Below, piece after piece: positions 1-4,001 of a DNA stretch of 5,930 bases. The stretch covers positions 1 through 5,930 of the forward strand of contig CAZWFN010000247.1 in NCBI GenBank assembly GCA_964633205.1, written 5' to 3'. The notes under the pieces were generated by a model that saw only the letters and a list, made by a program, of their open reading frames with translations, did no database searches and was not told the origin of the DNA. Each line of letters opens with the position of its first letter. The stretch's first letter is position 1. This stretch comes from CAYVQE01 sp964633205. Lineage in GTDB: Bacteria > Myxococcota > B64-G9. The position numbers and the translations under genes are program-made.

Positions 1-731
1 CTGCGGTAGACCGCCCGCTCGACGGTGTTCTTGAGTTCGCGGATGTTGCCCGGCCAGTGGTGTCGTTCGAGCCGGTCCAGGGCCGCCGGGCTCAGCTCGA
101 CCAGCTGCTGGCGGCCCAGCTCGACGCCCATACGGGCGGCGAAGTGGGCCGCCAGCAGCGGGATGTCGCCGTGGCGCTCGCGCAGCGGCGGCAGCAGCAG
201 CACCTCGAAGCTCAGCCGGTCGAGCAGGTCGCGCTTGAACCGGCCCCGCTCGGCCAGCGCCGGCAGATCGGGTTGGGCGGCGGCGATCAGCCGCACGTCG
301 ACCCGCAGCGGCTGACTGGCGCCCACCCGCTCGAAGGTGCCGTACTCGACCGCGCGCAGGATCTTTTCCTGGGCGTCGATCGGGGTCTGGCCGATCTCGT
401 CCAGAAACAGGCTGCCGCCGTCAGCGGCCTCGAAGCGCCCGGCGCGGCGCCCGCCCGCGCCGGTGAAGGCGCCGGCCTCGTGGCCGAACAGCTCGCTGGT
501 GATCAGGTTGGGCGTCAGCGCGGCGCAGTTGAGCGTCACCAGCGGCTGCTGCCAGCGCGGCGACAGGTAGTGCAGCCGGGTGGCGGCCAGCTCCTTGCCG
601 GTGCCGCGCTCGCCGATCAGCAGCAGCGGCCGGTCGACCCGGGCGGCCTGGGACAGGCGCTGCTGGAAGGCCAGGAAGGGCTCGCTGTGGCCCAGGCTGC
701 TGTCGGCGGGGCGGGAGCGTGGGCGTTCCAT
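1..731 (-). CDS. pspF: PspF, sigma-54-dependent phage-shock activator (C-terminus cut by window edge)
   Basis: PspF is an AAA+ enhancer-binding protein that hydrolyses ATP to remodel sigma-54 RNA polymerase at psp promoters; it lacks a receiver domain and is held inactive by PspA. The frame reads 243 codons from the ATG at 731 to the window edge. Visible motifs are Walker A GERGTGKE (40-47), the sigma-54-contacting loop GAFTGA (87-92), Walker B GGSLFLDE (105-112) and the sensor II stretch WPGNIRELKN (226-235). As I recall E. coli PspF it aligns with a constant +4 offset, so Trp60 (in YLSPRW) matches Trp56, the PspA contact, and Asn68 matches the switch Asn64. Odd points: sensor I Thr148/Asn149 are Ala152/Gln153 here, and Arg162 is Lys166, while Arg168 is kept as Arg172. 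The start is fixed because an in-frame TAA (741-743) lies just upstream, although no clear Shine-Dalgarno precedes it. The missing part should include the DNA-binding helix-turn-helix. It is divergent from pspA. Confidence 0.93.
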   Translation of the reverse strand, partial: MERPRSRPADSSLGHSEPFLAFQQRLSQAARVDRPLLLIGERGTGKELAATRLHYLSPRWQQPLVTLNCAALTPNLITSELFGHEAGAFTGAGGRRAGRFEAADGGSLFLDEIGQTPIDAQEKILRAVEYGTFERVGASQPLRVDVRLIAAAQPDLPALAERGRFKRDLLDRLSFEVLLLPPLRERHGDIPLLAAHFAARMGVELGRQQLVELSPAALDRLERHHWPGNIRELKNTVERAVYR

Positions 732-750
732 GGGTGACAGTTACCAGAAA

Positions 751-785
751 GTGGCGAAAAAAACCACAGCATTGGCTGAAAATGC
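751..785 (+). promoter_or_regulatory. Putative PspF upstream activating sites (two adjacent inverted repeats)
   Basis: Two short inverted repeats stand side by side: GTGG-9 nt-CCAC at 751-767 and GCATT-7 nt-AATGC at 769-785. Their centres lie about 120 and 103 bases upstream of the transcription start predicted from the sigma-54 promoter at 854-869. That is the usual enhancer distance, and E. coli pspA also has two PspF sites. They also lie 20-54 bases from the pspF start, so binding here could repress pspF, as known in E. coli. The assignment rests on position and symmetry only; I did not match them to a PspF consensus. Confidence 0.4.
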
Positions 786-807
786 CGTGAAGCCGAACCC
801 TCGTCTT

Positions 808-828
808 CGTAAATATTATTATTTTACG
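808..828. promoter_or_regulatory. AT-rich spacer between enhancer sites and sigma-54 promoter
   Basis: Bases 808-828 are almost all A and T, in sharp contrast to the GC-rich surroundings. The tract lies between the putative PspF sites and the -24/-12 promoter, where sigma-54 promoters often carry a bend or an IHF site to loop the activator onto polymerase. I find no good match to the IHF consensus WATCAA-N4-TTR, so intrinsic bending is the safer reading. It could also supply the -10 region of a leftward pspF promoter, but no convincing -35 partner is visible. Confidence 0.3.
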
Positions 829-853
829 GGATGTTGATCCGTTGGCGGGCACC

Positions 854-869
854 TGGCCCGCGGCCTGCT
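854..869 (+). promoter_or_regulatory. Sigma-54 (-24/-12) promoter of pspA
   Basis: The sequence TGGCCCGCGGCCTGCT fits the sigma-54 consensus TGGCACG-N4-TTGCW with two mismatches. The invariant GG (855-856) and GC (867-868) are separated by exactly 10 bases. The predicted start is near 880, about 32 bases before the pspA ATG. A second, weaker match overlaps it at 843-858 (GG 844-845, GC 856-857). Short GG-N10-GC matches are common in GC-rich DNA, but here the position between a PspF gene and pspA makes the call strong. Confidence 0.8.
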
Positions 870-911
870 ATATCGGGGGCCGAGTGGAAACTGGAGACAG
901 GAGGCCGGACC

Positions 912-1595
912 ATGGGCATCTTCACCCGCCTCAAGGACATCGTCAACTCGAACCTCAACGTGATGCTGGAGCGCGCCGAGGACCCCGAGAAGCTGATCAA
1001 GCTGATGATCATGGAGATCGAGGACACCCTGGTCGAGATCAAGGCCAACGCGGCCGGGGTCATGGCCGCGCGCAAGAAGGCCGAGCGCGAGGCGGCGGCC
1101 ATCCGGGCCAGGGCCGCCAGCTGGGCCGACAAGGCCCAGCTGGCGGTCGACAAGGGGCGCGAGGATCTGGCCCGCGAGGCCCTGCTGGAGAAGCGCGATC
1201 TGCTCGAGCGCGCAGAGCGCCGCGACCGGGAGCTGGCCGAGCTCGATCTGCTGGTCGAGCAGTACAAGGACGACATCGCCCAGCTCGAGGCCAAGCTGCA
1301 GGAGGCGCGTGACAAGCACCGGGTGCTGGTGCAGCGCTCGATCCACGCCAACGGCAAGAAGCGGGCCCAGCAGCAGATCCGCCGAGCCGACAGCGCCGAC
1401 GCGGTGGCCCGCTTCGAGGCGCTGGAGATGCGCATCGACCGGGCCGAGGCCGAGGCCGACCTGGTCAACGCCGGCCGCCAGGCCAGCCTGGAGCAGCGCT
1501 TCGCCGCGCTGGAGCAGGACGACGAGATCGAGCGCGAGCTGGCCGGGCTGCGCGCGGCGCGCGATCACAAAAGCAGCGAGGCGGACGAGGGTTGA
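912..1595 (+). CDS. pspA: Phage shock protein A (PspA/IM30/ESCRT-III family)
   Basis: PspA is a cytoplasmic, peripheral inner-membrane protein with two jobs: it binds PspF and blocks it, and under membrane stress it forms oligomers that stabilise the inner membrane and proton-motive force. The product is 227 residues, close to the 222 of E. coli PspA. It opens with the family's N-terminal amphipathic helix and following conserved stretch (MGIFTRLKDI, RAEDPEKLIK, EDTLVEIKA, residues 1-45). The rest is long charged coiled coil, with conserved blocks around REDLAREALLEK (83-94) and ADAVARFEALEMRID (162-176). The ATG at 912 is chosen over in-frame upstream codons because it starts exactly at the family N-terminus and follows CAGGAGG (898-904). 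It is the first gene of the operon, behind a sigma-54 promoter. Its stop is 15 bases before the first copy of a 189-bp repeat, which separates it from pspB. Confidence 0.97.
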   Translation: MGIFTRLKDIVNSNLNVMLERAEDPEKLIKLMIMEIEDTLVEIKANAAGVMAARKKAEREAAAIRARAASWADKAQLAVDKGREDLAREALLEKRDLLERAERRDRELAELDLLVEQYKDDIAQLEAKLQEARDKHRVLVQRSIHANGKKRAQQQIRRADSADAVARFEALEMRIDRAEAEADLVNAGRQASLEQRFAALEQDDEIERELAGLRAARDHKSSEADEG

Positions 1596-1610
1596 TCCGG
1601 GCAGCGGCCA

Positions 1611-1799
1611 GAATCTCCCCCCACCATGTGGCTGATTTCCCAGATCAGTCGCGAGGTCAAGGAAGACCGGCGGATTCAAGCGGAGTCGTAGTCATCTACG
1701 TCGAGCATTGAATCCGCCGGTCTGACGGCGAAGCCGGGCCTGCGAGCTTTGCGAGCGGTTCTCGGTCCGCAGAGATCGCGGCTGAGGTGGGAAATCAGG
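1611..1799 (+). repeat. 189-bp MITE-like repeat, copy 1, inside the psp operon
   Basis: This stretch recurs at 3085-3273, same orientation and length, differing only at 1612 (A/G), 1618 (C/A) and 1715 (C/T). Ends: the inner left motif CTGATTTCCCA (1632-1642) is the exact inverse of TGGGAAATCAG near the right end (1788-1798), and the symmetry continues imperfectly inward over about 23 bp. A related GAATCTCCCCCC marks the left end. The centre holds a perfect 16-bp inverted repeat, and smaller hairpins include GGC-GAA-GCC near 1727-1735. Flanks CAGCGGCCA (1602-1610) and GAGCGGCTG (1800-1808) share only AGCGGC, so a target duplication is uncertain here. No open frame that looks real lies inside. 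It has the form of a non-autonomous mobile element. In RNA it would put strong secondary structure between pspA and pspB. Confidence 0.85.
1664..1723 (+). repeat. Internal long hairpin of repeat copy 1
   Basis: AGACCGGCGGATTCAA (1664-1679) pairs perfectly with TTGAATCCGCCGGTCT (1708-1723), a 16-bp stem around a 28-base loop. Inside the loop CGTAG (1687-1691) and CTACG (1696-1700) form a second small stem over TCAT. No T-run follows, so it is not a standard intrinsic terminator. It could slow 3'-to-5' mRNA decay and so raise pspA message over pspBC, which is an inference. Confidence 0.75.
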
Positions 1800-1905
1800 G
1801 AGCGGCTGAAGCCCTTGGCCGCCGGCCGCGATCGGGTTACCATCGACGGCGCCCGGCGGCGCAGGGACCGGGGCTGCGGATACCAGCAGAGTGGAGGGCT
1901 TGCAC

Positions 1906-2163
1906 ATGAGCCAGATGGAGTATCAGGTGCTGCTGGTCTCGTTGGCCGGAGGCCTGGCCGCGCTGGTCATCCTGGGCATCTTCCTGCTGATCGCCATCCG
2001 CATGCTCCAGGGCGGCCGCAAGCGCAAGGACGGGGTCTTGGAGCAGGAGTCGAAGCTGATCCAGGAGATGTACCAGGGCTTGCAGCGCATGGAGAGCCGG
2101 ATCGAGGCGCTGGAGACGCTGCTCTACGAGCCGCGACCGGGAAAGGGGAACCGCCATGACTAG
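1906..2163 (+). CDS. pspB: Phage shock protein B
   Basis: PspB is a small inner-membrane protein that acts with PspC to sense envelope stress and release PspF from PspA. The 85-residue product (E. coli: 74) has one membrane segment at about 8-31 (LLVSLAGGLAALVILGIFLL), a basic turn (GGRKRK, 36-41) and a cytoplasmic coiled coil at 45-75. Within it RMESRIEALETLL (61-73) resembles the family's RMRERIQALESIL. I chose the ATG at 1906 because GGAGGG (1893-1898) precedes it by seven bases; an in-frame GTG at 1891 overlaps that site and would add five residues. The stop overlaps the pspC start by eight bases, so the two are translationally linked. The gap back to pspA (310 bases) is mostly the 189-bp repeat plus about 100 bases in which I see no clear promoter. 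Confidence 0.9.
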   Translation: MSQMEYQVLLVSLAGGLAALVILGIFLLIAIRMLQGGRKRKDGVLEQESKLIQEMYQGLQRMESRIEALETLLYEPRPGKGNRHD

Positions 2164-2545
2164 ACGCCGGCGCAAGCGCCGCAGCCTGTACCGTTCCCGC
2201 CGTGGCTGGCTGCTGGGGGTGTGCCGCGGCCTGGCCGAGTACTTCGGTGTCGAGGTCAAGTGGGTGCGGCTGGTGGCCGTGATCGCCCTGCTGGCCACCG
2301 GCTTCTGGCCGGCGGTGGCCGTCTACCTGCTGGCCGCCTGGTTCCTCCAGCCCGAGCCGGCGCTGCCGCTGGAGAACGAGTTCGAAGAGGAGTTCTACAA
2401 CTCCTACGCCCGCTCGCGCAGCATGGCGTTGCGGCGGCTCAAGCGCGACTACGACGCGCTCGACCGCCGCATCCAGCGCATGGAGTCGGCGGTCACCACC
2501 CGCGAGTTCCACTGGCAGCAACGCCTCGACCAGCGGGCTCCCTGA
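2156..2545 (+). CDS. pspC: Phage shock protein C (PspC domain)
   Basis: PspC is the inner-membrane stress sensor partner of PspB and can recruit PspA away from PspF. The 129-residue product (E. coli: 119) has a basic N-terminus, the PspC signature GWLLGVCRGLAEYFGVEVKW (17-36), a hydrophobic membrane stretch at about 38-64 and an acidic segment (ENEFEEEF, 73-80). The C-terminal part is coiled-coil-like (LKRDYDALDRRIQRMESAVT, 95-114), matching the family's C-terminal ERYVTSDTF region. A purine-rich AAAGGGGA (2142-2149) stands seven bases before the ATG. It is the last gene of the operon. The 199 bases after it contain a short CGGGC/GCCCG hairpin (2581-2599) without a T-run, so no convincing terminator. 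Confidence 0.94.
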   Translation: MTRRRRKRRSLYRSRRGWLLGVCRGLAEYFGVEVKWVRLVAVIALLATGFWPAVAVYLLAAWFLQPEPALPLENEFEEEFYNSYARSRSMALRRLKRDYDALDRRIQRMESAVTTREFHWQQRLDQRAP

Positions 2546-2650
2546 GCCCCGGCGGCAGTCTGTAAAGAAAGTTCTTCATCCGGGCAACCCTTCGGCCCGC
2601 CCGCCGGTCTGACCCATCGAATGCAGTGCAAAACAGCGCCGATGACACAA

Positions 2651-2695
2651 CGGTGATGCAGCCATGAATCGGTGATGACCGCGGCGCGCTAGACT
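2651..2695 (+). promoter_or_regulatory. Putative promoter with direct-repeat operator for the 2745 gene
   Basis: An exact 8-base direct repeat, CGGTGATG, occurs at 2651-2658 and 2670-2677, 19 bases apart start to start. A -10-like TAGACT follows at 2690-2695, about 50 bases before the ATG at 2745. There is no good -35 hexamer at the right distance; the second repeat lies about where one should be, as at promoters driven by an activator. The regulator is unknown, and the repeat could be chance. Confidence 0.35.
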
Positions 2696-2744
2696 GGGAA
2701 GCGAAAACGGGATGAACACCAGCCGAGACCGTAGGGAGGCCTCC

Positions 2745-3059
2745 ATGAAGAAGATATCGACCCTGATCGCCGCCGTCGCCGCCACCGCCACCCTGGCCCT
2801 GTCGGGCGCCGTCGCGGCCCAGCCCAACCCGCCGGCCACCGCCCTGCCGCAGACCCCGGCCGCCGCAGCGCTGAGCCTGCCCGGCCAGCTGGCCGACCAG
2901 GCCGGTGAGACCGTGGCCCTGGCCCGCATCGTCGCCCCCAGCGCGGCCCCGATCGTCGAGCGGCTGCACCCGGCCCAACTCAGCCTCGAAGGCGAGCTGG
3001 TCGAAGACGTCCTCACCCCCCAGGCCGGCCTGCACGCCACCCCCCCCGCCAACCGCTGA
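2745..3059 (+). CDS. Small secreted Ala/Pro-rich protein of unknown function
   Basis: I do not recognise a family. The 104-residue product has a clear Sec signal peptide: MKK, a hydrophobic Ala-rich core (4-20) and a likely signal peptidase I site after Ala25 (AVAA before QPNPP). The mature protein of about 79 residues has no cysteine. It starts with a Pro/Ala-rich linker (26-42), then a short region that could fold (LSLPGQLADQAGETVALARI, then APIVERLHPAQLSLEGELVEDVL, about 43-91), and ends in a Pro-rich tail. The ATG at 2745 follows AGGGAGG (2733-2739) at a good distance; an in-frame ATG at 2712 would put charged residues before the signal peptide and has no such site. It is separated from pspC by 199 bases with its own putative promoter, so membership of the psp regulon is only a possibility. 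The second 189-bp repeat begins 25 bases after the stop. Confidence 0.75.
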   Translation: MKKISTLIAAVAATATLALSGAVAAQPNPPATALPQTPAAAALSLPGQLADQAGETVALARIVAPSAAPIVERLHPAQLSLEGELVEDVLTPQAGLHATPPANR

Positions 3060-3075
3060 GCCCCGGCACCGCGCC

Positions 3076-3084
3076 GTGGCGCCA
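3076..3084 (+). repeat. 9-bp flanking direct repeat, left (putative target-site duplication)
   Basis: GTGGCGCCA stands directly before repeat copy 2 and recurs exactly after it at 3274-3282. A perfect 9-bp duplication right at both ends is what transposition leaves. Its core TGGCGCCA is itself a palindrome, so target preference is possible. Confidence 0.65.
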
Positions 3085-3273
3085 GGATCTCCCACCACCA
3101 TGTGGCTGATTTCCCAGATCAGTCGCGAGGTCAAGGAAGACCGGCGGATTCAAGCGGAGTCGTAGTCATCTACGTCGAGCATTGAATCTGCCGGTCTGAC
3201 GGCGAAGCCGGGCCTGCGAGCTTTGCGAGCGGTTCTCGGTCCGCAGAGATCGCGGCTGAGGTGGGAAATCAGG
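3085..3273 (+). repeat. 189-bp MITE-like repeat, copy 2
   Basis: This is the second copy of the element at 1611-1799, with 186 of 189 positions the same and no indels. Its left end GATCTCCCACC (3086-3096) and the inverse of its right end, GATTTCCCACC, match at 10 of 11 positions, giving a terminal inverted repeat; a second motif CTGATTTCCCA follows at 3106-3116. The 16-bp hairpin arms are at 3138-3153 and 3182-3197, with one change at 3189 (C to T). Perfect 9-bp direct repeats (3076-3084, 3274-3282) flank it and define its ends. No real coding frame is inside; the rightward frame beginning MRAVLGPQRS appears in both copies only because the DNA is the same. Confidence 0.87.
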
Positions 3274-3282
3274 GTGGCGCCA
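3274..3282 (+). repeat. 9-bp flanking direct repeat, right (putative target-site duplication)
   Basis: This is the exact partner of GTGGCGCCA at 3076-3084, directly after the last base of repeat copy 2. Confidence 0.65.
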
Positions 3283-3288
3283 TCGCCC

Positions 3289-3317
3289 TGGGCTCGGCTG
3301 TCGGGTTCTGCTAGACT
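3289..3317 (+). promoter_or_regulatory. Putative promoter for the 3342 gene
   Basis: TGCTAGACT (3309-3317) reads as an extended -10 (TG-N-TAGACT), with a poor -35 (TGGGCT, 3289-3294) at 17 bases. The start would fall near 3324, close to the GGAGG at 3327-3331, so the leader would be very short. The same CTAGACTG string lies before the 2745 gene. Weak evidence. Confidence 0.3.
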
Positions 3318-3341
3318 GCCGGGTCCGGAGGTCGATGGGTC

Positions 3342-3893
3342 GTGGCCGATGCGCCCGAGCACAAGATCGAGGACGAGATCAGGCTGCAGCTGGCCGTGTT
3401 GGTGGCCGCCGAGCAGCGGGCGCGGCGGCGGGCGCGGATCGTCGGCATCGCGGTGGCGTCGCTGGCGGCCGCGGCTTTTGCGGCCTTGATCTTCTACGAC
3501 CCGGACGCCGGCGCGCCCGAGCCGGGGCCGACCCAGGGCGAGCTGCGGCTGGTCGACAGCCCGCTGGGCTCGGCGCGCATCGGCTTCGACGCCGGCGGCT
3601 GTGTCTCCGGCCAGCGCGAGGGCTTTCGCGGGGTGATCGTCACCAGCGGCGATGGCGGCGCCCGGCTGCGCATCCGGGAGGATCAGCTGGCCGGCTCGCG
3701 GCTGCGGCTGCAGATCGGCGAACGCGCGCTGGTGCTAAAAGAGCGGGACTGCCGCCGCTTCGATCTCGAGCTCGCGGATCGGCCCGGCCGCGGCGCCCGG
3801 GGCGTGGGCTACCGCGGCGCGCTGGAACTCGACTGCAGCGCCGGCCAGGGCAGCGCCAGCGGCCGGATCCACTTCGACCGTTGCCTCAACTGA
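3342..3893 (+). CDS. Single-pass membrane protein with four-cysteine extracytoplasmic domain, unknown function
   Basis: I do not recognise a family. The 183-residue product has a charged N-terminal segment (1-32, ending in the basic RARRRAR), one membrane helix at about 33-51 (IVGIAVASLAAAAFAALIF), a Pro/Gly-rich linker (53-65) and a C-terminal domain of about 115 residues. The charge pattern suggests N-terminus in, C-terminal domain in the periplasm. That domain looks beta-rich and has four cysteines (87, 137, 165, 181), which could form two disulfides; the last is three residues from the end. The start is GTG at 3342, ten bases after GGAGG (3327-3331); the closer ATG at 3335 opens a different frame whose product is an Arg/Pro-rich shadow. 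No in-frame ATG fits better. It stands alone, with repeat copy 2 upstream and a separate promoter downstream. Confidence 0.72.
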   Translation: MADAPEHKIEDEIRLQLAVLVAAEQRARRRARIVGIAVASLAAAAFAALIFYDPDAGAPEPGPTQGELRLVDSPLGSARIGFDAGGCVSGQREGFRGVIVTSGDGGARLRIREDQLAGSRLRLQIGERALVLKERDCRRFDLELADRPGRGARGVGYRGALELDCSAGQGSASGRIHFDRCLN

Positions 3894-3919
3894 GCCGCGG
3901 CCCCCGGATCGTGCTATCG

Positions 3920-3947
3920 TTGACAGCGCGCACCAAGCGCCTATGCG
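3920..3947 (+). promoter_or_regulatory. Putative sigma-70-type promoter for the 4002 lipoprotein gene
   Basis: A perfect -35 TTGACA (3920-3925) is followed after 16 bases by TATGCG (3942-3947), a weak -10 with a good first half. A small inverted repeat, GCGC-ACCAA-GCGC (3928-3940), fills the spacer and could be an operator, though GC-rich DNA makes such symmetry easy by chance. The predicted leader is about 45-50 bases. Confidence 0.45.
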
Positions 3948-4001
3948 GGACGTGAAGATTCTCGCGGTTGGTAGTACAGGGGAGAGCAGAGGACGCGACG
4001 G

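Noticed and set aside
819..1679. Minus-strand 286-codon frame opposite pspA
   Set aside because: It is the complement of a well-conserved PspA gene and gives a Leu/Val/Gly-rich sequence with no recognisable family.
1863..1878. GG-N10-GC match that could be a sigma-54 promoter for pspBC
   Set aside because: Only the invariant bases and a few others fit, no enhancer-like sites are nearby, and such matches are frequent in GC-rich sequence.
1749..2159. Rightward frame starting MRAVLGPQRS, also present at 3223-3489
   Set aside because: The shared N-terminus comes only from the duplicated 189-bp element; downstream each frame diverges into Arg/Gly-rich shadow sequence, one of them over pspB.
2581..2599. 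CGGGC/GCCCG hairpin after pspC as a terminator
   Set aside because: The stem is five base pairs with a nine-base loop and no T-run follows; too weak to call.
3335..3955. ATG at 3335 opening a 206-codon frame
   Set aside because: It sits only three bases after GGAGG, and its product is an Arg/Ala/Gly-rich shadow; the frame from GTG at 3342 has a proper membrane helix and ordered domain.
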